A stretch of 64,000 nucleotides of DNA from Sphingomonadales bacterium Ga0077559 (lineage in GTDB: Bacteria > Pseudomonadota > Alphaproteobacteria > Sphingomonadales > Sphingomonadaceae): contig LNFK01000075.1 of NCBI GenBank assembly GCA_001464315.1, positions 186,001 to 250,000 of the forward strand. The letters are read 5' to 3'. Numbering within the stretch: the first letter of the stretch is position 1; each line of letters opens with the position of its first letter. Of the stretch, positions 53,575 through 63,708 are shown in pieces. The translations under genes were made by a program, and so were the position numbers. Under the pieces are notes generated by a model. That model searched no databases. It was given only the letters and a program-made list of their open reading frames with translations, and was not told the DNA's origin.

Positions 53575-55326
53575 TTACGCAACCCGTTTGGCCGGGATTA
53601 ATCCGCGAACGCTGTTGCCGACGAAGAAATTCTGGGTGAGGTCATCTGCAGTCAGGTCGGCCTCTATGGCTTGGCCGCTTTCTAGCAGTTCACGCCGCAG
53701 AACCGATGGCAGCGCGCCACGCGACAACGGCGGGGTGAGCAGCTTACCATTGCGCTCGACAAATATGGCCGTGATGCTGCCTTCGGTCAGGAAACCGTCG
53801 GGATCAGCGAACAGCGCCTCATCCGCATTTGCCTCCTCACGCGCCTCATCATAAAATGCGCGGTCAGTGGTTTTGTGTTGCAGCCTGTAATCAGTGATCT
53901 CCACCGGTATCGGCACCACAGTAACGCTCCACGCTTCAGTCACATCGATCAATGGCCGAATTTCAACCGCAATGGCGCCAGATTTTGAGAGCAGCAGCCG
54001 AATTTTCGACAAAGCATCAAGGTGGAAGGTCGCGGCGTGGAGTTGGTTGCGCGCGGCGTGGCGGTCGAATTCGAAGCCGAGTGCTCGCGCACTTTCCTTC
54101 ATCCGCTCTAGGTGCATTTCCAGCCGAGCGATGCCTTGCGCGGGTTCAAATCGCATCGTCTCTATAAGGTCGAAACCGTAACCACCCACCTTTGCAAAAT
54201 CCCCCTTGGCCAGACACTCGGCCCACTCGGCTGCTTCGATTGAGTCAGCCACTATGCCCGATCCTAGACCCAGTGAAACGCGCTTCGTCTCTTCACACAA
54301 GGTAAAAGTGCGGATGGCAACGTTAAAGGCAGCATCCCCATTTGCATCAATCCGGCCAATCGACCCACAATAGATGCCGCGCGGCCCAGTCTCGACTTCC
54401 TCGATGACCTGCATCGCGCGGATTTTTGGCGCGCCGGTTATCGACCCACAGGGGAACAGCGCCTTTATGACGTCAATTGCATCACCGCCATACGGAAGCA
54501 ATCCGGTTACCGTCGAGGTCATCTGATGAACGGTGGGATAGCTGTCGATTTGAAACAGTTCGGGCACAGCCACTGACCCCGGCTCACATATCCGAGATAA
54601 ATCGTTGCGGAGCAGGTCGACAATCATCAGATTTTCAGCGCGCTGCTTCGGATCTGTTCGAAGCTGCTCGGCTTCTGCCGCATCGGCAACGGCGTCGGCA
54701 CGCCGCTCGGCGGTTCCCTTCATTGGTTTAGTTGTGACACGATTTTCTTTCAGCGCGAAAAACAATTCAGGCGAGAAGGACAGATAATGTTGTTCGCCTG
54801 TCCAGATCATCCCGCCATAGCCCGCTGCAGCGCGCGGACGAAGTGCTGCATAAAGCGCCCGCGGGTCACCGGCATAATCGGCAGATAACGGAAAAGTCAG
54901 ATTGGCCTGATAAATATCGCCCGCCGCGATATATTCCTGCACTGCGGCGAAAGCTTTGGTATAGTCCTGACGTGAGATTTTCGCACGAAGCGACGAGAGC
55001 CATGCGCCCGCTGGATCGGGTAGAAACGACGGCATGGTGTCTGGTGCAAACTGTTGATATTGTTTAAATAACCCAAACCAAGCAAATTGTCCACCCGCTG
55101 GCTCACCCATATGCGGAAGCAACGAAGACCCCGCATCGTAAGACAAAAACCCCGCCGCATGCAGCCCGCGCGCCTGTGCCGAACGCAGACTTTCGAGCAG
55201 CGGCGCAATCTGATCCGGGGTTCGCGCCGCCAGACACTCGACCGGTTTCGCGTAGAGCCGCGCCGCAGAGGCACCCGATACGCGAGCGTCGTCGAGCAAA
55301 ACATAGGGGCTGTCAGTAAGGATCAT
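53575..55326 (-). CDS. Aminodeoxychorismate synthase component I fused to class IV aminotransferase (PabB-PabC type)
   Basis: GDIYQANLTFPLSADY; MKGTAERRADAVADAAEAEQLRTDPKQRAENLMIVDLLRNDLSRICEPGSV; FPCGSITGAPKIRAMQVIEEVE; C-terminal LTEGSITAIFVERNGKLLTPPLSRGALPSVLR. Confidence 0.94.
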   Translation of the reverse strand: MILTDSPYVLLDDARVSGASAARLYAKPVECLAARTPDQIAPLLESLRSAQARGLHAAGFLSYDAGSSLLPHMGEPAGGQFAWFGLFKQYQQFAPDTMPSFLPDPAGAWLSSLRAKISRQDYTKAFAAVQEYIAAGDIYQANLTFPLSADYAGDPRALYAALRPRAAAGYGGMIWTGEQHYLSFSPELFFALKENRVTTKPMKGTAERRADAVADAAEAEQLRTDPKQRAENLMIVDLLRNDLSRICEPGSVAVPELFQIDSYPTVHQMTSTVTGLLPYGGDAIDVIKALFPCGSITGAPKIRAMQVIEEVETGPRGIYCGSIGRIDANGDAAFNVAIRTFTLCEETKRVSLGLGSGIVADSIEAAEWAECLAKGDFAKVGGYGFDLIETMRFEPAQGIARLEMHLERMKESARALGFEFDRHAARNQLHAATFHLDALSKIRLLLSKSGAIAVEIRPLIDVTEAWSVTVVPIPVEITDYRLQHKTTDRAFYDEAREEANADEALFADPDGFLTEGSITAIFVERNGKLLTPPLSRGALPSVLRRELLESGQAIEADLTADDLTQNFFVGNSVRGLIPAKRVA

Positions 55327-55349
55327 CGCCCGATGCTATAACGGAAAAG

Positions 55350-55423
55350 TGGAGCGGGTGAAGGGAATCGAACCCTCGTCACTTGCTTGGGAAGCAAAAG
55401 CTCTACCATTGAGCTACACCCGC
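55350..55423 (-). tRNA. tRNA-Gly (anticodon CCC)
   Basis: Minus strand GCGGGTGTAGCTCAATGGTAGAGCTTTTGCTTCCCAAGCAAGTGACGAGGGTTCGATTCCCTTCACCCGCTCCA folds as a cloverleaf; anticodon loop TTCCCAA; encoded CCA. Confidence 0.95.
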
Positions 55424-55462
55424 GAACCAGCACTTGCCATTAAAGCCAGCGTGACGGATTTG

Positions 55463-56308
55463 CTAGGCCTTTAACCGCTCGGCGTGCCATCCGAGATGGT
55501 CGGCCATGAAGGTCGAGATGAAATAATAACTATGGTCATAGCCAAGCTGCATCCGGATTGTCGCCGTTTGGTCAGCCGTTTCGCATGCTTCAGTAAGCAA
55601 GTGTGTCTTGAGCTGTTCGGTTAGAAAATTGTCCGCCTCGCCTTGGTCAATTAAGAGATCGGGCAGCCGCGCGCCACTGGCAATCAATGCGCAGGCATCG
55701 TACTCGACCCATGCTGATTGATCGGGGCCGAGATAGCCGCCTAGCGCCTTATGGCCCCAGGGGCAATTCAACGGCGATACAATTGGCGCGAATGCCGATG
55801 TGGATTTAAACTGGCCGGGATTGCGCAAGCTAATGGTTAGTGCGCCGTGACCCCCCATCGAGTGGCCCATAATGCCTTGCCTGGACTTATCGACCGGGAA
55901 ATGTGCTGCTATCAACTCGGGTAATTCCTCCTCGATATAGGTCCGCATCCGGTAGTGCTGTGCAAATGGCTCTTCAGTGGCGTCAACGTAGAAACCTGCG
56001 CCTAACCCAAAGTCATAAGCAGATTCAGCATCGTCCGGCACATCCTCACCACGAGGGCTGGTGTCGGGTGCAACAAAGATCAGGCCGAGTTCGGCGCAGG
56101 CTCGGCGATACTCGCCTTTGTCGGTGACATTGGCATGCGTGCAGGTAAGCCCGGATAGATACCAAACAACCGGCAACTTCGTCCCCTGTTCGTGTGGTGG
56201 GACGTAGACCGCAAATGTCATGTCAGTGCCTGTAGAGGCCGAGCGATGTTTGTAGACTCCCTGCACACCGCCAAAGGCTGTATTGGTCGATATTGTTTCG
56301 AGTGTCAT
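55463..56308 (-). CDS. fghA: S-formylglutathione hydrolase
   Basis: PVVWYLSGLTCTHANVTDKGEYRRACAELGLIFVAPDTSPRG; GIMGHSMGGHGALT; AFAPIVSPLNCPWGHKA. Confidence 0.96.
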   Translation of the reverse strand: MTLETISTNTAFGGVQGVYKHRSASTGTDMTFAVYVPPHEQGTKLPVVWYLSGLTCTHANVTDKGEYRRACAELGLIFVAPDTSPRGEDVPDDAESAYDFGLGAGFYVDATEEPFAQHYRMRTYIEEELPELIAAHFPVDKSRQGIMGHSMGGHGALTISLRNPGQFKSTSAFAPIVSPLNCPWGHKALGGYLGPDQSAWVEYDACALIASGARLPDLLIDQGEADNFLTEQLKTHLLTEACETADQTATIRMQLGYDHSYYFISTFMADHLGWHAERLKA

Positions 56309-56811
56309 GCGGTCTCCAGCGTCGGAATGGCGGTAATTATCGGAGGATGTTGCCAGTGGGTCAGCACACGAACAAGATCATATGGCGCTAGGCTGAGCGT
56401 CGCACTGTTGCGCAACGGATGGCAGTTTATCGTTTCGGCTTTAGTCATTCCGGCATCTATCACAAAACGTACCGAGCCGCTTGAGTCATTGATCGCGGCG
56501 AGCGCAGTGACCGACCCCGGCGAAATTCCAAGCAAGCGCTCCATATCCTCGGCCTTACCGAAACTGACACGGCCGCAACCAATCGCGTCGGGCAACGCTT
56601 TCAGATCAACCCGTGCCTCGTCGGGAACGCTCACCAGCCAGAATGCCCTATTCTTATCCTTCAGGAACAGGTTCTTGGTGTGCGCGCCGTTGATATGCCG
56701 GGTATGCTGGCTGCTTTCTTCGACGGTGAACACCGGAGCATGCTCGTGCAGTTCATAAGCGATGCCGAGCGCGGCCAGATCGGCGTAGAGCCGCGCTTCG
56801 GCGCCGTTCAT
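56305..56811 (-). CDS. Prolyl-tRNA editing protein (YbaK/ProX family)
   Basis: HEHAPVFTVEESSQHTRHINGAHTKNLFLKDKN; GCGRVSFGKAEDMERLLGISPGSVTALA. Start refined. Confidence 0.9.
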   Translation of the reverse strand: MNGAEARLYADLAALGIAYELHEHAPVFTVEESSQHTRHINGAHTKNLFLKDKNRAFWLVSVPDEARVDLKALPDAIGCGRVSFGKAEDMERLLGISPGSVTALAAINDSSGSVRFVIDAGMTKAETINCHPLRNSATLSLAPYDLVRVLTHWQHPPIITAIPTLETA

Positions 56812-56815
56812 AACG

Positions 56816-57196
56816 TCAGTCGGTGACGCGGTGGAGCGCGCAGAGTTTGTTGCCATCGGGATCGCGCAAATAAGCGAGATACAGCTTCATGCCATTACCT
56901 TCGCGCACGCCGGGGGGATCTTCAATCGCTGTGCCGCCATTATCGATGCCGGCCTGATGCCAGGCATTGGCCTGCTCCGGTGTCATTCCGAAACCGATCG
57001 TGCAGCCATTGCCATGCGTTGCAGGCTCGCCGTCAATTGGTGGAGTCACAAGGAACATCGCTCCATTGTGCATATAGATGAGGCGGCCCTTGGGGTCCTG
57101 CATGCCCGGCTTGCCGCCCATTGCAGCAAAGGTCGCATCGTAAAATTTCTTTGAACGGGCAATGTCATTACTGCCCACCATCATATGACTGTACAT
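56816..57196 (-). CDS. VOC-family (glyoxalase-like) protein
   Basis: MYSHMMVGSNDIARSKKFYDATFAAMGGKPG...AYLRDPDGNKLCALHR. Confidence 0.9.
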   Translation of the reverse strand: MYSHMMVGSNDIARSKKFYDATFAAMGGKPGMQDPKGRLIYMHNGAMFLVTPPIDGEPATHGNGCTIGFGMTPEQANAWHQAGIDNGGTAIEDPPGVREGNGMKLYLAYLRDPDGNKLCALHRVTD

Positions 57197-57214
57197 CTTT
57201 ACTCTCCTTGTGAA

Positions 57215-58327
57215 TCAGTAAACTACAACGCTGCGGATGCTTGTCCCTGCGTGCATCAGGTCGAACGCCTTGTTGATATCTTCAAGCCCCATGACATGCG
57301 TGATCATCGGATCGATTTCGATTTTGCCGGTCATGTACATGTCGACGATCTTGGGCACATCGGTCCGTCCCTTGGCTCCGCCGAACGCAGTGCCGCGCCA
57401 GTTACGGCCCGTGACGAGCTGAAACGGACGAGTCGCGATTTCTTTGCCTGCTTCGGCAACGCCGATGATGATGCTCGTGCCCCAGCCGCGGTGGCAGGCC
57501 TCAAGAGCGGTACGCATCACTTCGGTGTTGCCCGTTGCATCGAAGGTATAATCCGCGCCGCCGTCGGTCATCTCGACGATTTTGGCGACGACATCTTCGC
57601 GGCTCATGCCTTTTGAATTCAGAAATTCGGTCATGCCGAACTTGCGGCCCCATTCTTCTCGGCTAGGATTGATGTCGACACCGATAATCTTGTTTGCACC
57701 CGCCAACCGCGCGCCTTGAATGACGTTTAAACCGATACCGCCGAGGCCAAAAATCACGACATTGTCGCCGACCTGCACCTTCGCCGTATTGACCACCGCG
57801 CCTACTCCGGTGGTCACGCCGCAACCGATGTAGCAGCTCGACTGGAACGGCGCATCTTTGCGGATTTTCGCGACGGCGATTTCGGGGAGCACGGTGAAGT
57901 TCGAGAATGTCGAGCAGCCCATGTAATGGAAGATTGTCTGGCCCTTATAGCTGAACCGCGAAGTACCATCGGGCATCAGGCCCTTGCCTTGCGTGACGCG
58001 AATCGCAGTGCACAGGTTGGTCTTGCCCGACAGACAGCTTTTGCATTGGCGGCATTCGGGGGTGTACAACGGAATAACATGATCGCCGGGCTTCACTGAA
58101 CTAACACCAGCGCCGACTTCGCGGACAATGCCCGCACCTTCATGGCCGAGGACGCTGGGGAAAATCCCCTCGCTGTCGAATCCGTCCAGCGTGTAGGCAT
58201 CGGTATGGCAAATCCCAGTCGCCATAATCTCGACCAGTACCTCGCCAGCCTTTGGCCCCTCCAGATCAAGCTCGACAATTTCGAGCGGTTTTTTGGCTTC
58301 AAAGGCAACGGCGGCGCGGGTCTTCAT
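57215..58327 (-). CDS. S-(hydroxymethyl)glutathione dehydrogenase / class III alcohol dehydrogenase
   Basis: [70 protein letters not shown]. Confidence 0.97.
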   Translation of the reverse strand: MKTRAAVAFEAKKPLEIVELDLEGPKAGEVLVEIMATGICHTDAYTLDGFDSEGIFPSVLGHEGAGIVREVGAGVSSVKPGDHVIPLYTPECRQCKSCLSGKTNLCTAIRVTQGKGLMPDGTSRFSYKGQTIFHYMGCSTFSNFTVLPEIAVAKIRKDAPFQSSCYIGCGVTTGVGAVVNTAKVQVGDNVVIFGLGGIGLNVIQGARLAGANKIIGVDINPSREEWGRKFGMTEFLNSKGMSREDVVAKIVEMTDGGADYTFDATGNTEVMRTALEACHRGWGTSIIIGVAEAGKEIATRPFQLVTGRNWRGTAFGGAKGRTDVPKIVDMYMTGKIEIDPMITHVMGLEDINKAFDLMHAGTSIRSVVVY

Positions 58328-58388
58328 CGGGGGCTTCTCCTTGAACTATTGCCAAGGCTTTGACCACCAACCCCGTCAAATCGCAATA

Positions 58389-59165
58389 CTAGATTCCGGC
58401 ATACCAATCATAGTCGTGCGCATCTTCCCAATAGCCGCCATTGCCACCGTAGAATTTTTTAAGGTCGTCGGTAGCCTCGACGCGCATCACATATTTTGCC
58501 TGCTTATAGCCGAGTTGCCGTTCGACGCGCAGACGAAGCGGTGCACCGTGCCGGACCGGCAGGGTGCCGTCGTTCATGCTCCACGCGAGTATAGTTTGCG
58601 GGTGGAAAGCATCGACCAAATCGACCGATTCATAATATGGCACATTTGGTGCCCACATATCCGCGCAATGAAAGACGATGTAACGCGCCTTGGTCGACAG
58701 GTCAGCCTGCTTGAGCAAAAGCCCAAGCGGTGTGCCGCGCCATTTGCCAATCGCACTCCATCCTTCGACACAGTCATGGCGGGTAATCTGCTCGCGCGAC
58801 GGCATTTTCATCAATTGCGCGAGGTTTAGCGACAAGGGGTTTCGCACCATACCGTCGATACGCAGCTGCCAGGCCGCAAATCTATTTGCGACGTGCGCGT
58901 TATAAGCCGGGGTATCTCCACTAATCGAGCCATTGGCTTTAAAGATCGGTGAAATGTCAGCCGCCGAAAATTCGGGAGCAAGCGCCGAGCGGTCCATAAT
59001 CAAACGATGCGCACCTTTGTTAAGGGCCTCTCCGGTGCGAAGGAACGAGCGGAAGCCTGCATTTTCCGTCAGTGCGTCACAGCCGCTCAGCAGCAATCCG
59101 CCAGCGCCCAATGTTGCTCCCGTCAGGAATTTACGGCGCGGCAGAATAAGCTTGGAATCTGTCAC
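58389..59165 (-). CDS. Sulfite-oxidase-like molybdopterin-binding protein with Tat-like signal
   Basis: RRKFLTGATLGAGGLLLSGC; ITRHDCVEGWSAIGKWRGTPLGLLL; YYESVDLVDAFHPQTILAWSMNDGTLPVRHGAPLRLRVERQLGYK. Confidence 0.88.
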   Translation of the reverse strand: MTDSKLILPRRKFLTGATLGAGGLLLSGCDALTENAGFRSFLRTGEALNKGAHRLIMDRSALAPEFSAADISPIFKANGSISGDTPAYNAHVANRFAAWQLRIDGMVRNPLSLNLAQLMKMPSREQITRHDCVEGWSAIGKWRGTPLGLLLKQADLSTKARYIVFHCADMWAPNVPYYESVDLVDAFHPQTILAWSMNDGTLPVRHGAPLRLRVERQLGYKQAKYVMRVEATDDLKKFYGGNGGYWEDAHDYDWYAGI

Positions 59166-60043
59166 GCTGCTTCTCCTTGCGGCAATTTAGGTTCGGACCC
59201 GGGTTCCGGTTCCCGTTTGCCCGGCAACCTATATTTGCCAGTAATCATCGAGCGGACTTCGTTGATCGGGCCTGCCAGCACCACCATTGCGATATGGACA
59301 AAGAAAAACGCTACCAGCCCGAACGCCGCAATGAAGTGCAGCGACCGCGCCGATTGCCGTCCGCCGAACAGATCGAGCAACCATGGCCACGCCGCATTCA
59401 TCGCGGGAGACATTGTCAGCCCGGTTAAGATAATCAACGGCAGCAATACGAAAATTACACCTATGTAACTGATTTTTTGTAATATATTATAGTTTTTTGC
59501 GGCCTCGCCGGTGGGAAAACGAAGCCGGGCATGCTGGGTGATGTCGTGCAAGATATGACGCGGCGACCATTCCCATTTACGGATGTGCAAATCCCTAAAC
59601 ACATGGCCGTTCCAGAGCGACCGCAACATGTAGAGCGTCAGCGCGGCCGCCAGTATCCAGGCAAAAGTGAAATGCCACCGCCTCGCTGCCTGCAAATCAT
59701 AGCCAGAAGGTATGGTCGCCCAGTGCGGAAAAGCCCGGCGTTTGACTTCGCCTTCGGAGTCCTTCCAGATGCCGAGCACTCCGGTCGTTTCAACCCGAAC
59801 CCCGGCGATTTGGATAAAGCCGGTATTCCCCGCATCATCAATTACCAGCCAAGCGTAATCGTCATTCGCGCCATACTTGCCCCAATAGAGCCGCGAATGT
59901 GCGTTGAAGATCATCAGCCCGCTCATCAACATGACGAGCAAGGTCAGTGCATTGGTCCAGTGCCACAATCTTGTAGACAAGCGGTGACGCTTGATAACAT
60001 CGCCCGGCTTCAATCCTGTCTGCTCCATGCACTCGTACCCCAT
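59162..60043 (-). CDS. Cytochrome b561-type/b6-like membrane protein
   Basis: HRLSTRLWHWTNALTLLVMLMSGLMIFNAH; WHFTFAWILAAALTLYML; LHFIAAFGLVAFFFVHIAMVVLAG; 4-bp overlap with 58389 gene. Confidence 0.88.
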   Translation of the reverse strand: MGYECMEQTGLKPGDVIKRHRLSTRLWHWTNALTLLVMLMSGLMIFNAHSRLYWGKYGANDDYAWLVIDDAGNTGFIQIAGVRVETTGVLGIWKDSEGEVKRRAFPHWATIPSGYDLQAARRWHFTFAWILAAALTLYMLRSLWNGHVFRDLHIRKWEWSPRHILHDITQHARLRFPTGEAAKNYNILQKISYIGVIFVLLPLIILTGLTMSPAMNAAWPWLLDLFGGRQSARSLHFIAAFGLVAFFFVHIAMVVLAGPINEVRSMITGKYRLPGKREPEPGSEPKLPQGEAA

Positions 60044-60121
60044 GCCTCGCAGAATATGCTGCCAGAGGAAGTTCGATACTAACAGGGTTAAAGTTACAGC
60101 GTGAATACAGCTTTTTTTGAG

Positions 60122-62821
60122 CTATGGCCCTTGCGGGTTGGCGACTCCGGCAATCCGCTGCGATGGCTTAGCGATTACAATCCCTAGGTCGACGCTGCCG
60201 CTGGATTTACCGAGTTCGACCAGCGCGGCTAGCGTCGGCTCGACACCGACGATATTGGCCGCAAGCGACGCCACACGCAACTTGTAGCGGCCATAGGGCA
60301 CGAATTCGAACAAGAAGAAGCCATCATATTCGCTGCGTGTCGTTTTTACCACGCGACCTGCGATGTCGAGCAACTCCATATCTACACCACTCAGCGTTTT
60401 TCCGCCTTCACGTTGCAGGTTGCCCGAAATTTCGCCCGCCGACACCAACGGCAATTCAATCGTTAGTGGAACACCCGAGCGAGGCACAACGACAACACCG
60501 CTGGTTGCGGGTTGCACAAACGGATCGGGCAGGCTCGACGCGTCGATACTGATCAATATCGGTTCATAAGGCTGCAAACCGTCAATGACTGTCCGGCCGG
60601 TTGCATCGGTCGGCAGCCCGCGACCGGTCATACCCGCAGTAAGTTCGACTTCTTTTTGGACCGGCTCATTCGGTTGGCGGATGCCGTCGGCATTTTCATC
60701 CTGATAAACGAGCGCGAAAGCCTGACCGGACGACGCTAGCTTGTCCGCTGCGACCCGAATGCCGCCCTTATGCGGATCCGGACCAAGGCTGAAGGCGAGA
60801 TTGAGCCCAGCCGCGACCGATCCGTCGGTTGCGGCTTCAATCTGCCCGGTCAGCGCAAAATGTTTGAAACGCCGCGTATGTCCGAACGCAAGCCGCCCGC
60901 GCTTGTCGGGGTTGGTATAGGCAACGTCAACTTTCCAGTCGGACTTCTCCCCCGCACGCCACTCGCCGGTAATTTTCGACTCGCGAAATCCGGCTGCGCC
61001 AGCAAGCGCAAACGTCGCTTCGCCGCGCAACCGCAATCCGCCCACCCGGCCAGACAGCCGTAGCGAGGCATCTAGCCTTGAAGGTGGGTCGATATTCCCA
61101 GGTGAGCGGTCTTTAATCCACTCCAGCTCAGCGCTTGCATTTATATATTTGATATTAAACGATAATCGTCCACCTGCTTCGATGCGACTGCCACCGTCGA
61201 TGCGGTCGATATAGCGCACTTCTGCACGGATCGGCAGGTAATTTCGGCCGAGACGGACGCTGTGATCGACAGATAGTGCGTTTAATCGGCGGACGTCGCG
61301 GTCATAGCGCTCGCTTTGATAGCCACCGAACAGCCATGCGCTTTCGCCGCTGACCAGAGTCTGGCCAACCTGCGCCAGAACCTGCCCACGCACGGCATAA
61401 CCGCCAGCAAGATTAGAGGCGCTGGCGAGTTCGACCAAAGTAGGCCCAATAGCGCGCCGAACCGATCCTTCGAGATAATGCTGGCGCTGACCGCGCAACA
61501 TCGAGGTAAACCAAGAGGCTGCAACTGACGTCTTGGGGTCAATTCCGCGTTCTAGGCCGAATCCACCACGCCAGCCGAGGAATTCGTTAAAATCGACACC
61601 GTCGAGGTTGATCAGGTCGCGGCCGGCATCCTGCACTGCGGCCCAATAATAGGTTTCGCGTGGCGGAATAGAGTCGAGCCCGACCGGAATCATCTTCACG
61701 TCGCGCCGGACCTGTCCTTGCGGTCCATAGAGTACAACCTCGAAGCGGTTCTGGCCATATTGCAGCTGGACGTCGATAAATTCGTAGCGCCCGTCGCCGC
61801 GGCTCTGCACATAGCCGATCAATTGATCATTGCGGTAAAGTTCAGCATCCCATCCATCGGGCAGTTCGCCCCGGAATGTCGTGCGATCGAAACTTGCAGG
61901 ACGGTTCAGAGGGCGGTTAGTGACAAATGCCCCCCGGCCGACGGTGGTCTGCGCGCCAAGCGAAGTGGGATTGGTCGAAACATCGCCCACCGCAAAATGC
62001 GTCGCATTGAGCGGGCCGAGCAAACCGCCGTCAGGATCGGTCCGATAACCGCGAATCCGCAGGCTTTCCGGTCGCCCCCTCGCGTCGGATGCCAAGCGGG
62101 CGTCGAATGAAGCCCCAGCGATCTCGCCGCTCGCGTAGACTTCATAACGCGCGTCGAAGCGGTTCCCCGAACGCTTGTCACGGCTCATCCCGACTGACGT
62201 CACGACGTCGATCGATGGTAATCGGAATGCTTTGTATGGGTCTTTCGCCTGAGGAAGGCTTGAAAGATCGAATTCCTTCATTGGACGAAACTTGCCCGCG
62301 CGTGCTTTGCGTTCCTCTGCCATCTCGAACGGTAACTTGCGGTCTGCCTTGATGATGAGCAAAGCGTTAGACAGATCGGCCTTGACCTCTACATTAAGCC
62401 AGCGCGCAAGCGCTTTGGTATCGACACACCAGCCTTCAGGTACATCGCGTATATCGGCCGCAGCGACAGCCTGATTCTTGTTCACGATTTGTACTATATT
62501 AGCTTCGCGGTCGAGCGTGAAGGTCCGGCTTTCCTCGAACAACCACCCAGTTGCGCGGCGCGACTTCTTGTCGAGCCGGACGGGAAGATCGAAAGCGATG
62601 ATGATATCGGCGAGATCGACGCAGACGCCGCTATCGGTTTGGTAACCCCGCACACCGTCCCCAACCCGCCACTGGCCAACGCGCACGTCGAACAGCAACG
62701 CGTCGTCCTCAGTTGGCTCCCAGCCGGCCGCGGATGCCGAAACGACCGGAATCGTCACGATCCCGATCGCTACGGCCAATGCCGTCGCTGCCTTTGCGGC
62801 CTGATGGATGAAATTGCGCAT
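60122..62821 (-). CDS. Usher-like outer-membrane protein (899 aa) with C-terminal carboxypeptidase-regulatory-like domains
   Basis: Signal peptide; TFRGELPDGWDAELYRNDQLIGYVQSRGDGRYEFIDVQLQYGQNRFEVVLYGPQGQ usher-like segment; long beta-rich middle; C-terminal SGVDMELLDIAGRVVKTTRSEYDGFFLFEFVPYGRYKLRV. Follows chaperone gene. Confidence 0.75.
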   Translation of the reverse strand: MRNFIHQAAKAATALAVAIGIVTIPVVSASAAGWEPTEDDALLFDVRVGQWRVGDGVRGYQTDSGVCVDLADIIIAFDLPVRLDKKSRRATGWLFEESRTFTLDREANIVQIVNKNQAVAAADIRDVPEGWCVDTKALARWLNVEVKADLSNALLIIKADRKLPFEMAEERKARAGKFRPMKEFDLSSLPQAKDPYKAFRLPSIDVVTSVGMSRDKRSGNRFDARYEVYASGEIAGASFDARLASDARGRPESLRIRGYRTDPDGGLLGPLNATHFAVGDVSTNPTSLGAQTTVGRGAFVTNRPLNRPASFDRTTFRGELPDGWDAELYRNDQLIGYVQSRGDGRYEFIDVQLQYGQNRFEVVLYGPQGQVRRDVKMIPVGLDSIPPRETYYWAAVQDAGRDLINLDGVDFNEFLGWRGGFGLERGIDPKTSVAASWFTSMLRGQRQHYLEGSVRRAIGPTLVELASASNLAGGYAVRGQVLAQVGQTLVSGESAWLFGGYQSERYDRDVRRLNALSVDHSVRLGRNYLPIRAEVRYIDRIDGGSRIEAGGRLSFNIKYINASAELEWIKDRSPGNIDPPSRLDASLRLSGRVGGLRLRGEATFALAGAAGFRESKITGEWRAGEKSDWKVDVAYTNPDKRGRLAFGHTRRFKHFALTGQIEAATDGSVAAGLNLAFSLGPDPHKGGIRVAADKLASSGQAFALVYQDENADGIRQPNEPVQKEVELTAGMTGRGLPTDATGRTVIDGLQPYEPILISIDASSLPDPFVQPATSGVVVVPRSGVPLTIELPLVSAGEISGNLQREGGKTLSGVDMELLDIAGRVVKTTRSEYDGFFLFEFVPYGRYKLRVASLAANIVGVEPTLAALVELGKSSGSVDLGIVIAKPSQRIAGVANPQGP

Positions 62822-62853
62822 ATTTGGCTCGGGTGAAGCCTTGACCCGATTGT

Positions 62854-63708
62854 TTAAGGAAGGACTTGCCGGATCTGCGTGATCAAACCGCCGCCGGCCT
62901 CCGGAGCCTCATAATAAGAGATTACAACCTCGCCGTGCATTTTGGAAGCTACCTCGGGCGGCAGCGGCAGCGAAACATTTCGCATCGTGATTTCCGGATA
63001 AATTGCGATACCCTTGGCGATGCTTATCGGTTCGGCCACGCCTGGCTTCGTAACGTGAATTTCGCCGAAAATCGACTTGTCGCCTTGGCGACTGAGGTCA
63101 AATTCCAGCGTGGGTCCCTCGTTATCAGCTCCGATACGCAGGTTGGACATTGCCGCTGTTGCCTTCAAATCGCCCTTGCGTACGATGACTGGAATACTAA
63201 TTCCGTAAATTGGAATAAGCTGTATTTTCAGACCGTTACCAGCATCCTGTGCCGCATCGGCGGCTGGGGTCTTTGGAATTGCCCGGAATAGCATATGTGC
63301 GCGATATTCGCCATCGGGAAGGCTATCGGCTGCCTGCATACCTACACGGATGGATTGCGGCTGATTCGGCGGTAGCGTCACGCGGCGCGGTGCGAAACGG
63401 ATAACGCCCAGTGCCGCCATTTCTTTTTCGTTCGCATTGGCTTGATCGACATCGTCCAGGCGTCCTTTGTCGTTCATTCGCCGCAGCTCGAGTGTTATGC
63501 GATAGGTCGCTTCTTCGTTGCCAATATTGTTTAAGATGACCTCGGTGCCGCGCCGGCCATCAAATACGACACGAGTAGGCGCGATCAACAGGTCGCCGGC
63601 TGCGTACGCGGGCGCGATCATCGGCAATGGTGTTGCTGCCATCAGCGATGTCGCGACAACAAATCGCGCGACGCCTCCGCCACATGCCTTTCCAAGCATA
63701 GTTCTCAT
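62854..63708 (-). CDS. Periplasmic fimbrial-type (PapD-like) chaperone
   Basis: LLIAPTRVVFDGRRGTEVILNNIGNEEATYRITLELRRMND...IRFAPRRVTLPPNQPQSIRVGMQ...YRAHMLFRAIPKT. Start refined from 63795. Confidence 0.85.
   Translation of the reverse strand: MRTMLGKACGGGVARFVVATSLMAATPLPMIAPAYAAGDLLIAPTRVVFDGRRGTEVILNNIGNEEATYRITLELRRMNDKGRLDDVDQANANEKEMAALGVIRFAPRRVTLPPNQPQSIRVGMQAADSLPDGEYRAHMLFRAIPKTPAADAAQDAGNGLKIQLIPIYGISIPVIVRKGDLKATAAMSNLRIGADNEGPTLEFDLSRQGDKSIFGEIHVTKPGVAEPISIAKGIAIYPEITMRNVSLPLPPEVASKMHGEVVISYYEAPEAGGGLITQIRQVLP

Noticed and set aside
55350-55423. tRNA-Gly as a possible integration site
   Set aside because: No integrase, no direct repeat of the tRNA 3' end and only housekeeping genes on both sides.
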